54,788 bases of DNA from JAICKN01 sp036489565 (GTDB lineage Bacteria; Acidobacteriota; Terriglobia; Terriglobales; Acidobacteriaceae): contig DASXFN010000035.1 of NCBI GenBank assembly GCA_036489565.1, positions 1 to 54,788 on the forward strand, read 5' to 3'. Positions 35,292-43,481 of this stretch are shown here, one piece after another. Below the pieces are notes generated by a model that saw nothing but the letters and a program-made list of their open reading frames with translations, was not told where the DNA came from and searched no databases. The stretch's first letter is position 1. Every line of letters starts with the position of its first letter. The translations under genes and the position numbers were made by a program.

Positions 35292-36524
35292 CTACGCGAA
35301 CTCCGGTTCAAATAGTTGTTCAGAAGTCAGATGTGCGAGGGGCGATTTGATTTTGATCCGCGTGTAGGATGTGTTGCGTTCCGCCGGAATGCGTCCGGCT
35401 TCGAGGATCAATGATTGGAAATCTTCGGGGCTGGTGTATTGGCCGGCGGTGGCTCCGGCTTCGCGCGAGATATTTTCTTCCATCAACGTGCCGCCGTAGT
35501 CGTTAGCGCCCGCGTGCAGGCAAAGCTGTGAAAGAGTGCGATTCAACTTTACCCATGAGACTTGAATATTGTTGATGGAGCCGGCGAGCATGAGGCGCGC
35601 GAGAGCATGGACTTTCAGATGTTCGGCGAGGGTGGGGCCGGAGCGGGCCAGTCCCTGATGAAATAGCAGCGTGTTCTGGTGGACGAAGCCGAGGGGAACG
35701 AATTCAGTGAAGCCGCCGGTCTGTTGCTGGATTTCACGGAGAAGAAGAATCTGATTGACCCAGTGCGCGGGGGTCTCGATGTGTCCGTACATGAGCGTGG
35801 AGGTGCTGCGAACGCCGAGGCGGTGCGCGGTCGTAATGACTTCCTTCCATTGCTCCGTGCTGAGCTTGTTGCGGGAGAGAACGTGGCGGACCTGGTCGTC
35901 GAGAATTTCAGCAGCGGTGCCGGGGAGCGTGTCGAGGCCGTTGTCGCGCAGCATGGAAAGATAGTCGGCGAGCGGCATGCCGGTAAGTTCGACGCCGTAA
36001 ACGATCTCCATGGGTGAGAAGGCGTGAATGTGCATTGCGGGCAGCGCATGCTTTACGGCGCGAAGAATGTCTCGATAATAAAACGGAGGTAACTCGCGTG
36101 GCAGGCCGCCTTGGATGCAGACTTCGGTCGCGCCGAGTTCCCAGGCTTCGATGGCTTTCTCGGCAACTTTTTCAGGAGTATGGAAATAGGTGTCGTGTTC
36201 GCGCGGGCCGCGGCTGAAGGCGCAGAATTTGCATCCGACAAAACAAATATTAGTGAAATTGATATTGCGGTTCACGACATAAGTGACGAGATTTCCGGCG
36301 AGTTCGCGGCGGAGTTCATTGGCGGCCACGAGGAGTCCGAGGAGATCGTCGCCTTCGGAGTGTGCGAGGAGCAGGGATTGTTCGCGCGTGAGTTCGCCGC
36401 CGTCTAGAGCTGTCAAAATACTTTCGAGGGCATCGCGGACCGGAGCACTGAGTCGCGGCGAAATTTCAGTCCAGTCGAGAGAAGGGAAGCTTTGCAGTTC
36501 TGAGTCGGGCAGAAGTCGGGCCAT
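35292..36524 (-). CDS. cofH: FO synthase subunit 2 (CofH), radical SAM
   Basis: Radical SAM enzyme that adds the tyrosine-derived 4-hydroxyphenyl unit to 5-amino-6-ribitylamino-uracil in FO synthesis. The cluster motif CxxxCxxC is visible as CFVGCKFC in NINFTNICFVGCKFCAFSRG. CIQGGLPRELPPFYYRDILR and HIHAFSPMEIVYG are typical of CofH/MqnC-type proteins. Length of 410 aa is normal. ATG 36524 has AGGAG spaced about 7 nt. It works with CofG, encoded about 3 kb upstream in the same locus, as two separate polypeptides rather than the fused FbiC. The 37-bp gap to cofE suggests co-transcription. Confidence 0.92.
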   Translation of the reverse strand: MARLLPDSELQSFPSLDWTEISPRLSAPVRDALESILTALDGGELTREQSLLLAHSEGDDLLGLLVAANELRRELAGNLVTYVVNRNINFTNICFVGCKFCAFSRGPREHDTYFHTPEKVAEKAIEAWELGATEVCIQGGLPRELPPFYYRDILRAVKHALPAMHIHAFSPMEIVYGVELTGMPLADYLSMLRDNGLDTLPGTAAEILDDQVRHVLSRNKLSTEQWKEVITTAHRLGVRSTSTLMYGHIETPAHWVNQILLLREIQQQTGGFTEFVPLGFVHQNTLLFHQGLARSGPTLAEHLKVHALARLMLAGSINNIQVSWVKLNRTLSQLCLHAGANDYGGTLMEENISREAGATAGQYTSPEDFQSLILEAGRIPAERNTSYTRIKIKSPLAHLTSEQLFEPEFA

Positions 36525-36561
36525 GGCGTTCTCCTACAGGTACAGCTTATCCAATTACAGC

Positions 36562-37326
36562 TTACCGAAATAAGTCGGTCTTTGCAGGGCGAATTAAGTT
36601 TTTGCCGCTGCCTTTGTCTTTCTCATAAGAGAAGCCGCGAATGATGCAGGCGGGGGTGCGGGTCAGCTTTCCGCAGACGAGGCCTGCCGCGCTGGCGAGC
36701 TCGTCGGCCACGGCTTCCAGAGTGACGCGAAGCGGATAGCCGTGCGAGTCGCGGCGTCCGCGATAGTCGTGCAGCGATTTCATTCCTGCGACGCCGATGG
36801 CAACTTCCGTGAGTCCTTCGCGCCAGGGGCGTCCAAAGCTGTCACTGATGATGACCGGAATGGAAATGCGCAGATGAGTTTTAAGTTCGCGGTGAAGACG
36901 AGCGGCGGATTTGTCCGGGTCTTTGGGAAGCAGTAGAGCGTGGCTGCCGCCGTTGACGTTGGAAACGTCCACGCCGCTATTGGCGCAGATGAAGCCGTGG
37001 CGGGTTTCGGTGATGAGTACTCCGCGCTTGCGGCGAATTATCCGGTTGCTCTCGGCGAGAGCGACTTCGGTGACGCGGGCGTCGAGATTATAGCGGCGGG
37101 CCCAGGCACGAGAGGCTGCCGAGGGATGGACGGAATCGAGTTCAATTAATTGACCTTCGGCCTTGGAAACGATTTTGTGCTTTATGACTAAGATGTCGCC
37201 TTGTATGAGCTTCAATTTCTGACTCGCCAACGCTTGCAGAAGTTTTTTGCCGATGGAAGCTCCGGACGTGACTTCGTCTGAGAACGGAATGGGAATGATG
37301 CGGAGTTCTTGCGTGCTGGCGGTCAC
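36562..37326 (-). CDS. cofE: Coenzyme F420-0:L-glutamate ligase (CofE)
   Basis: GTP-dependent ligase adding glutamates to F420-0. The 254-aa protein has the typical ISDSFGRPWREGLTEVAIGVAG segment, KHKIVSKAEGQLIEL near the N-terminus and SRAWARRYNLDARVTEVAL. It matches the stand-alone archaeal-type CofE length, without the FMN-dependent C-terminal half of FbiB, so the F420 tail may be short or the second domain encoded elsewhere. Start GTG 37326 lies 1 nt after the cofC stop, so it is translationally coupled. No strong Shine-Dalgarno is seen. Confidence 0.92.
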   Translation of the reverse strand: MTASTQELRIIPIPFSDEVTSGASIGKKLLQALASQKLKLIQGDILVIKHKIVSKAEGQLIELDSVHPSAASRAWARRYNLDARVTEVALAESNRIIRRKRGVLITETRHGFICANSGVDVSNVNGGSHALLLPKDPDKSAARLHRELKTHLRISIPVIISDSFGRPWREGLTEVAIGVAGMKSLHDYRGRRDSHGYPLRVTLEAVADELASAAGLVCGKLTRTPACIIRGFSYEKDKGSGKNLIRPAKTDLFR

Positions 37327-37327
37327 G

Positions 37328-37975
37328 TTATAAGTTTACGGCGTTGGGGTAGCTGGCAAATCCCCATTTACGGACGAGTTGCTGGGAGCGTGTTTCTCCG
37401 GCAGCGGATGCGAGCTTGTACAGGTCGGAGGGATTATCAACGTCGAGCCCGATGCCGGGGAATGAGAGCACGACGCATGGCTTGCCCGTGGCGCAGGCGG
37501 CGGCATGGTGCGGCTTGAAACTGTCGTTGCCGAAGCGGAGAGGGAAGAGTCCGGCGGGGCGGCGCAGGATGGCATTGGTGCCTCGGCCATCAGAGGCAGC
37601 GACGATCACGGAGCCTTGTTCGGGCGCAGCGGTGAGGATCTGATTGATTTCTTCTGTTTGGATGAGCGGAATGTCGGCAGGGACCACGATCGTAGTTTCA
37701 ATCTCGCGTGATTCGCAGATGTGCGTGGCCATTTCGATGGCTCCGGTTTCGCCGGGATTGAAATTGTCGGCGATGACTTCACAATGGAAGTTTTCTGCGA
37801 GTTGCAGCGCGTAAGGATCGCTAGTAACGAGGCAAGTGCGAATGCTGCTCGTGGATACGGCGGTCAACACGTCCCACAACATAGTGTGGGCGAGAGCGGT
37901 GCGCTCGGGCTGGTTCAACACTAAAGAGAGCCGCTGCTTGGCGTTCACGAGATTTTTTATGGGGATGAGGAGCAT
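37328..37975 (-). CDS. cofC: Phospholactate (or phosphoenolpyruvate) guanylyltransferase (CofC)
   Basis: Nucleotidyltransferase that activates the three-carbon phospho-acid for F420 side-chain attachment. It has the N-terminal IPIKNLVNAKQRLSLVL (nucleotide-binding loop), IVVPADIPLIQTEEI, and the glycine-rich ILRRPAGLFPLRFGNDSF typical of CofC/FbiD. Length 215 aa. The ATG at 37975 has a weak Shine-Dalgarno. Whether the substrate is 2-phospholactate, phosphoenolpyruvate or 3-phosphoglycerate cannot be settled by eye; bacteria generally use PEP to give dehydro-F420. It sits directly upstream of cofE. Confidence 0.9.
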   Translation of the reverse strand: MLLIPIKNLVNAKQRLSLVLNQPERTALAHTMLWDVLTAVSTSSIRTCLVTSDPYALQLAENFHCEVIADNFNPGETGAIEMATHICESREIETTIVVPADIPLIQTEEINQILTAAPEQGSVIVAASDGRGTNAILRRPAGLFPLRFGNDSFKPHHAAACATGKPCVVLSFPGIGLDVDNPSDLYKLASAAGETRSQQLVRKWGFASYPNAVNL

Positions 37976-37999
37976 GATCTGTGCTGTTCAAATATGAAA

Positions 38000-38590
38000 C
38001 TACAGCCAATGGTGTGCTTTTGCAAACGCCCACATCTGTCGCGACAATTCGAAATACTGCTCTGGAGGTTTTGGAGTCTGCGGCTGGTTATTTACTGATG
38101 AGAAACATTCATAAACAAGCTTTGTAAAAGTAGGAGCGGTCAATGTTATTGACGACTCGGGAATATCGGTGACAATAATCATAGTGCCGTTTGGACAACG
38201 TACGCTGCAATAGTCACCGCGCATCGCGTAGAAGTTCCCGTCATACCACGCGTGAAGGAATGTTTCGAACTGTTGCGAGCTCAATTTTGCCGTACGTTTC
38301 CCTTTCGCTCGTACATAAGCGTGTCCGTCAAAACGAGCTATATCTTTACTTAGCGTAAGAGTGAATGCCGGGCATCTTCCGTAGCAACCAGAGGCAAAAT
38401 ACTTCAATGTGATTCCCGTCAGATCAAGGGGATACTCTGGTTTTGGGAGTAGAGTGCCCTCCTTAGGAAACCCGGAAAGCGAAGCGACGCATTCATTTCG
38501 TGCTGCTCGGCGTAGTTCGGACAACGATTGTCCGAAACTCGACAATACGACAAGAGATATCAAACTGACGGTCGAGAGTATGCGCCACAT
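38000..38590 (-). CDS. DUF6438-type secreted protein inside the F420 locus
   Basis: Secreted protein of 196 aa. The signal peptide ends near SFGQS. It has the signature of DUF6438 (FASGCYGRCPAFTLTLSKD followed by FDGHAYVRAKGKR), with the CYGRCP Cys pair. The family function is unknown. It is inserted between cofD and cofC, 111 bp and 24 bp from them, on the same strand. Composition looks more AT-rich than the cof genes. Its link to F420 is probably positional; an insertion within the operon would be consistent. Confidence 0.65.
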   Translation of the reverse strand: MWRILSTVSLISLVVLSSFGQSLSELRRAARNECVASLSGFPKEGTLLPKPEYPLDLTGITLKYFASGCYGRCPAFTLTLSKDIARFDGHAYVRAKGKRTAKLSSQQFETFLHAWYDGNFYAMRGDYCSVRCPNGTMIIVTDIPESSITLTAPTFTKLVYECFSSVNNQPQTPKPPEQYFELSRQMWAFAKAHHWL

Positions 38591-38701
38591 CGTCTAAGAA
38601 TACGACTCGTATTTGATTATGAAAAGTGGAAGCAGAACATTTAGATCTGCAGCGATAACGGGAAACATAGTTTGAGCAGAAATGACAATCTCTGAAAATA
38701 T

Positions 38702-39655
38702 TTAGATTCCACCCGAAGCTGGCATCGCGCCCGCCCCAGCCGCAGCCAGAGTCACGCGGGCAAGATTAATTCTATCCGCAATTCGCTTCATCACGGTTGC
38801 AGTGCATTGCACCTGAAGACCGGATTGCTGTAATTCATTGGCGGCGTCGCGGTCGGCATCGTCCACGACCAGCACATCGAGGAAGTCGCGATAGCAGGCG
38901 GCGACTCCGGCGATGGAAACCGGCAGGCCCTTTGCGGCCATCAGGATTCCCGCAGGGCCGGAAACCGCTGCGTTGCCGATGATGGGGCTGACGGCGGCGA
39001 TCGTGGCCTGAGTATTGCGAAGTGCCGCACGAATTCCGGGAACGGAAAGAATGGGAGCAATGCTGGTGATGGGATTGCTGGGCGCCAGCAGGATGGCCGT
39101 TGCGGACATGATGCTGTCAATCACCGCCGGGCCGGGGCTTGCCTGCTCGATGCCAGCGAAATGAATGGCATTCACCGGGTCCTGATACCAGCGCTGCACA
39201 AAATATTCCTGAAAGCTGAGTTCGCCGATGGGAGTATCCACGCGAGTCTCGATGTGCGAGTTACTCATGGGAAGAATTTGCGCGCGAATGCCGAGTTGCG
39301 ACGAGATTTCCGCGGTGGCCTCGGTCAGGGTCTTGCCTTCATGGAGCAATTTTGTGCGGCAGAGGTGAAGTCCGAGATCGCGGTCGCCCATATTGAACCA
39401 GACGGGCTGGCCGAGCTTCTTCATGGTTTGCTGGCAGAAAAAAGTTTCGCCCTTCACGCCCCAGCCGCGCTCTTCGCTGAGCAGGCCTGACAAAACGTAA
39501 GTGATGGAATCCACGTCGGGAGAGACGTAGAGCCCCCACCATTCAAGGTCGTCGGCGGTGTTCACGATGATGGTGAGGTCTTCTTCGGGGACGACCTGGC
39601 GCACGCCGTCCACAAACTTTGCGCCGCCGGTACCGCCGGTGAGAACGACGATCAT
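38702..39655 (-). CDS. cofD: 2-phospho-L-lactate transferase (CofD/FbiA)
   Basis: Joins the activated phospho-acid to FO, making F420-0 or its dehydro form. The N-terminus MIVVLTGGTGGAKFVDG is the family signature, followed by IIVNTADDLEWWGLYVSPD and VWFNMGDRDLGLHLCRT. C-terminal features PSNPITSIAPILSVPGIR and SPIIGNAAVSGPAGILMAA complete the match. At 317 aa it is the normal length. Its ATG overlaps the cofG stop by 4 bp (39652-39655), so the pair is translationally coupled. Confidence 0.93.
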   Translation of the reverse strand: MIVVLTGGTGGAKFVDGVRQVVPEEDLTIIVNTADDLEWWGLYVSPDVDSITYVLSGLLSEERGWGVKGETFFCQQTMKKLGQPVWFNMGDRDLGLHLCRTKLLHEGKTLTEATAEISSQLGIRAQILPMSNSHIETRVDTPIGELSFQEYFVQRWYQDPVNAIHFAGIEQASPGPAVIDSIMSATAILLAPSNPITSIAPILSVPGIRAALRNTQATIAAVSPIIGNAAVSGPAGILMAAKGLPVSIAGVAACYRDFLDVLVVDDADRDAANELQQSGLQVQCTATVMKRIADRINLARVTLAAAGAGAMPASGGI

Positions 39656-40857
39656 GCCGCCCTCTTGCTTTGGGCAAAACCTTGCGGATCGGCTGCGGCG
39701 CGGAGTTTTTGCGACGACAGATTCTCGCGTGTTAGCGCGTTCGGAATAAATTCGGGATAAATGGGAAGACGCTGGATCAATTTTTGCCCCTTCGCTTCGG
39801 TGCGCAGCCTTAACTGCTCAAGATGCGGCCAGGGGCGCTCGGGATTAATAAAATCTGGTGTGAGCGGAGAGATTCCGCCCCAGTCGTTGATGCCGGCATC
39901 GAGGAGATCGTGATAAGGGCCGGTGAGATTCGGCGGTACTTGAATGTTCATGCGCGGCATAAGCAAGCGCGCGACGGCGATGGTGCGCAACATCTCGTCA
40001 TGAGATGGTTCGGGCCAATGGCTCATGGTGATTTCGGGCTTCACGCGGAAGTTCTGCACGATGACTTCCTGAATGTGGCCGTAGCGGTCGTGCAAGTCAC
40101 GTATGGCCAGCAAGGTATCCACGCGGTCTTCGAGGCTTTCGCCGATTCCGATGAGCAGGCCGGTGGTGAATGGAATGCCCTGCTTGCCAGCCTCTTCGAT
40201 CGTGCGCAGACGCTTGGCGGGAAGTTTGTCGGGAGCGTTGTCGTGGGCGGCGTCTTTATTCAGTAATGCCGCGTTCGTGCTTTCGAGCATCAGGCCCATG
40301 CTGGGCGAAACGTTGGCCAGGCGCGTGATCCACTCGGCACTGAGCAGGCCGGGATTGGGATGCGGAAGCAGGGAAGTTTCGCGCAGAACCAGTTCGCACA
40401 TGGCTTCCAGATAATGCAGAGTGGATTTGTAGCCGAGATGGCGGAGGGTTTCGCGCATCTCCGGGAAGATCAGCTCGGGCTTATCGCCGAGACTAAACAA
40501 AGCTTCTGTGCAGCCGAGTTTTTCTCCGGCGCGGGCGACTTCCAGGACTTCGTCGGGAGTCATGGTGTGCGCACCGGGCTGGCCGGGATCGCGGCGGAAG
40601 GTGCAATATCCGCAATAGTCGCGGCAAAGGTTGGTGAGCGGAATAAAAACTTTTCGTGAATAAGTAATGATGCTGCCGGGCTTGAACGCTTCTTTGGCGG
40701 CGCGGGCGGCGGCCAGGAGTGCCGGGAGTTCGTCGTCGGGTACTGCGATCAGGCGGCGCGCATCTTTTTTCGACAAGGGCTGTGTGGCGAGCGCAGCAAA
40801 TTCTGCGGCGTGTTCCCCGGATTTATGCTCGCCGATTGTGGGAAAGAGGACTTCCAA
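39652..40857 (-). CDS. cofG: FO synthase subunit 1 (CofG), radical SAM
   Basis: Radical SAM enzyme that closes the deazaflavin ring of FO with CofH. It has CRDYCGYC (CxxxCxxC) in LTNLCRDYCGYCTFRRDPG, then ALFSLGDKPEL and TTGLLIGIGESLEDRVDTL, and ends with GGISPLTPDFINPERPWP. The frame stays open upstream to 40935, but that stretch gives a hydrophobic SCIIFFIRPVLCA segment unlikely for a cytosolic enzyme. AGGA lies 5 nt before a TTG at 40857, which is chosen as start (LEVLFPTIGEHKSG). The start is therefore uncertain. It overlaps cofD by 4 bp and heads the F420 operon. Confidence 0.85.
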   Translation of the reverse strand: MEVLFPTIGEHKSGEHAAEFAALATQPLSKKDARRLIAVPDDELPALLAAARAAKEAFKPGSIITYSRKVFIPLTNLCRDYCGYCTFRRDPGQPGAHTMTPDEVLEVARAGEKLGCTEALFSLGDKPELIFPEMRETLRHLGYKSTLHYLEAMCELVLRETSLLPHPNPGLLSAEWITRLANVSPSMGLMLESTNAALLNKDAAHDNAPDKLPAKRLRTIEEAGKQGIPFTTGLLIGIGESLEDRVDTLLAIRDLHDRYGHIQEVIVQNFRVKPEITMSHWPEPSHDEMLRTIAVARLLMPRMNIQVPPNLTGPYHDLLDAGINDWGGISPLTPDFINPERPWPHLEQLRLRTEAKGQKLIQRLPIYPEFIPNALTRENLSSQKLRAAADPQGFAQSKRAA

Positions 40858-41017
40858 AGTTATTCCTGAGGCGCAAAGTACAGGCCTGATGAAGAAAATG
40901 ATACATGATATTGATGCCAGTGCGATTAGTTGCAATCGAGCCGATAATTTTGAACATCACTCAAGAAGTCACTCCCCACGCGGAAATCTTGTGACCTCAG
41001 AGTAAGCGGCGAGGGCA

Positions 41018-41464
41018 TCACTTCGGGCGCGCTTCAGCTTCGGCGAGCCAGCCGCGGCGCAACTTTTCAGCGGGAATGTTCGATAGATAGGGCTTGATAT
41101 CGAGAAGCGGCGTGCCGTCCAGCATATCCACGCCGCGCACATGCAACTCGAGTCCGTCGCGGCGGAGCAACTCGACTACGGTGAAGCCAATCGGGTTTGG
41201 GCGGCGCGGAGAGCGCGTCGCAAATACGCCATGCGAACGGTTGTCGGCAGGCGGAGTGCCTAGCAATTCAAATCCCCCGGAGCGGTCGAACTCCCACAGA
41301 ACGATGAGGTGCGAGAAACCCTCGACGTCGGTGAGTCCCAGCTCGAGATCTGGCAGGATCATGAGCGTCCCCTCGGCCTCATGCCGCGCGCCCAGCCCCT
41401 TGGGAATCTGGCTGGCTTCTTTGTAAGGACTACTCACGAATCCGATCGGTTGCGGTGTAAACAT
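41018..41464 (-). CDS. trmO: tRNA (N6-threonylcarbamoyladenosine-37-N6)-methyltransferase TrmO
   Basis: SAM-dependent beta-barrel (VirR/TsaA family) methyltransferase acting on t6A37 in tRNA. Motifs: PQPIGFVSSPYKEASQIPKG near the N-terminus, FSHLIVLWEFDRS and FATRSPRRPNPIGFTVVELL, and the end LLDIKPYLSNIP. ATG 41464 gives a typical length (148 aa) with GGGAGG 11 nt upstream; an upstream ATG at 41488 adds eight residues. It is the first minus-strand gene ahead of the F420 locus but is separated by a 160-bp gap. Confidence 0.88.
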   Translation of the reverse strand: MFTPQPIGFVSSPYKEASQIPKGLGARHEAEGTLMILPDLELGLTDVEGFSHLIVLWEFDRSGGFELLGTPPADNRSHGVFATRSPRRPNPIGFTVVELLRRDGLELHVRGVDMLDGTPLLDIKPYLSNIPAEKLRRGWLAEAEARPK

Positions 41465-41586
41465 GGGGAACCGTGCCTCCCAATCCATCTTAGCGCGGTT
41501 GATTATTCATTGGGTGAAGCGATGTGACTTGTAATCGCGCTTTAAGAAGCGTTTTCCGAGACGCCGGAACTTCTAAGCCGCAAAAG

Positions 41587-42525
41587 TTAGGCCTTGGCAG
41601 AGAGCGTGCGCATTTTTTCGGCGTGGAATGACCCCAATTGGTCTACAGAGGGGAAAGATCGCGGAGTGGTAAATGTCCGCTCCGGCGGCGTTGTTCCTGT
41701 TTGCAGCGCGTGGGTCAGCATTTCGATTGCCTGGCCGGTATTCGCGGGATTGACCACGGTGGCGGCGAGCAGTCCGCTTTTCACCCAGGATTGGCCGGTT
41801 TTTGGAACACCGTCGCATCCCAGGTAAGGCAAGCTGAGCCAGCGGTCGCGTCCGGCTTCCTCACTCAATTCCTGGAAGGCCTTTTTCGCGCCCACGGCCA
41901 TGGCATCATTTTGCGCGGCAATGACGTCAACCTTGGTTTGCAGGGAAGTAGAAAGTTTCAACCATGCGCTGAGCGCCTTGTGCGCACTGCCTTCAGTCCA
42001 ATTACCCTTCATCATTTTTAGCTGGATATTGTCCGGTTTGGTTTCACACATTCCAGCGGTGCGCTGTTTGGCGGCGAGGCTTTCCGCCGGGCCTTGAATG
42101 TAAAGAGCCGTTCCGCCATTGGGCAGCAACGCGGTAAGTTGTTTCCCCTCGATGCGGCCAATTTCCTCGTGGTTTGAAGTGACGGCAAAAATCGGGACTT
42201 TATACGACCGGCGCAGTTCAGCGATGTAGTCCACTTCGCGGTTTAAGACGACCCAGGCAATTCCAGCCGAGGCGGCGGCGCGGGCCACTTGCGGCAATGC
42301 GGTGCCCCCGATCGGTTCAAACAGAATGCCCGCGGGGTGCGATTCGGGACTCGATTGGATGATCTTGAGGAGCTGTTGGCTTTGCAGGATGCTGTCACTT
42401 TCGGCGTACATCAGCTCGAGGCCAACGCCGAGCCGGCGTGCAGCCTCCGCTGCCGAGGCAGCTTGCTCCATTTGATAATCGTTATCGTTGGTAGTGAGCG
42501 AGACGACAAAGTTCAGCTTCTTCAT
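41587..42525 (-). CDS. Periplasmic-binding-protein-fold sugar-binding-like protein without signal peptide
   Basis: Type I periplasmic binding protein fold (Peripla_BP_4, ribose-binding-like) of 312 aa. Motifs: LNFVVSLTTNDNDYQMEQA at the N-terminus, GILFEPIGGTALPQVARAA, VLNREVDYIAEL, AQNDAMAVGAKKAF, and YLGCDGVPKTGQSWVKSGLL. From ATG 42525 there is no signal peptide and no DNA-binding domain, so it is neither a typical transporter subunit nor a LacI regulator. No ABC transporter genes adjoin it. It may be a cytosolic sensor subunit for a kinase or a protein with a missed leader; the in-frame extension to 42552 adds no hydrophobic segment. Confidence 0.75.
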   Translation of the reverse strand: MKKLNFVVSLTTNDNDYQMEQAASAAEAARRLGVGLELMYAESDSILQSQQLLKIIQSSPESHPAGILFEPIGGTALPQVARAAASAGIAWVVLNREVDYIAELRRSYKVPIFAVTSNHEEIGRIEGKQLTALLPNGGTALYIQGPAESLAAKQRTAGMCETKPDNIQLKMMKGNWTEGSAHKALSAWLKLSTSLQTKVDVIAAQNDAMAVGAKKAFQELSEEAGRDRWLSLPYLGCDGVPKTGQSWVKSGLLAATVVNPANTGQAIEMLTHALQTGTTPPERTFTTPRSFPSVDQLGSFHAEKMRTLSAKA

Positions 42526-42777
42526 GGGAGCCCAGTCGAATGATATTCCCACTTTGGCGGGGACGCATGATTACCGGAGTAATGCAACGACATCGTTTTC
42601 GAGTGAAATTTCTCATGGCTGTGAACATGGCTGTGAATTGATCTGCCTTGGTTATGACCAAGAACGTGCGTGGCTTTGAAGGCGTCTTGCACGAAGTTGC
42701 CTTAACGCGTTTAAGACATCAGGAACGAATGAATATGCACTGGAGAACAAGACTTTCGACCGCCGAACTCGCAAAGA

Positions 42778-42806
42778 TTGTCATAGCGGCTGGGGTGTGC
42801 TAGGGT
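42778..42806 (+). promoter_or_regulatory. Likely promoter of hfq
   Basis: TTGTCA (42778-42783) and TAGGGT (42801-42806) are separated by 17 bp. The predicted leader to the hfq ATG is about 80 nt. Confidence 0.45.
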
Positions 42807-42892
42807 AAGTTCAATTCACGCCAACTAGCTCCCACAATCAATCCCGCGCCGTAGGTTGTGGCCCGTAAACAAGCGTGTCAAGCAGGTGACGC

Positions 42893-43321
42893 ATGAAAGA
42901 AACAGCGGAAAGCTTACCAGCCGAACGTGTCCCGGAAAATGAAAGTTTTGGAAACCGCCGCCTGATCCGGCCTTCCTTGGCCCGGAATGATAACCACAGC
43001 CATACTAATCATCCGCCAGCTCCCGTAGGCGAGCGGCGTGAGCGACCCGAGCGGGCAGAACGCGGAGGCGATCGGCATATGGGCGGGAAGAAAACCTCGC
43101 CTCCGGAACAGACCAACGCTGAAAATTTTTATTATCAGAAGCAGATGCAGTCAAAGACCGCCATGGTAATCGTGCTGCGCGATGGCGAGCAGGTCCACGG
43201 AGTCATCGAGTGGTACGATAGGTCCTGCATTAAGGTAAACCGTACCAGCGCGCCGAATGTTGTGATCTATAAGCCTTCCATCAAGTACATGTACAAGGAA
43301 GGCGAGAACATCCAGAAATAA
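42893..43321 (+). CDS. hfq: Hfq-family RNA chaperone with long N-terminal extension
   Basis: Sm-like RNA chaperone expected to form a hexamer and help small RNAs pair with mRNAs. The Sm core lies at about residues 75-140: AENFYYQKQMQSKTAMVIVL, DGEQVHGVIEWYDRSCIKVN, and the Sm2-like VIYKPSIKYMYKEG, where E. coli has YKHAIS. The first about 70 residues are a charged, disordered Pro/Glu/Arg-rich extension (PVGERRERPERAERGGDRH), so the tail sits at the N-terminus rather than the C-terminus as in E. coli. ATG 42893 has AGGTGA upstream. Acidobacterial Hfq proteins commonly show this kind of core. Confidence 0.82.
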   Translation: MKETAESLPAERVPENESFGNRRLIRPSLARNDNHSHTNHPPAPVGERRERPERAERGGDRHMGGKKTSPPEQTNAENFYYQKQMQSKTAMVIVLRDGEQVHGVIEWYDRSCIKVNRTSAPNVVIYKPSIKYMYKEGENIQK

Positions 43322-43481
43322 CGATACTTTCCGCCGACTTCTTATCGAGTAAATTCAAATTGCGCGTCAGAAGATTGCTCGTATCTCTGACAATTGTCAT
43401 CTCCGCTGAATGATAAGCTCCACTGTTGTTCGGGTGGAGGCTCGCCCACAATGAGGGACAGATCACGTTCAGGAGGCTTCC

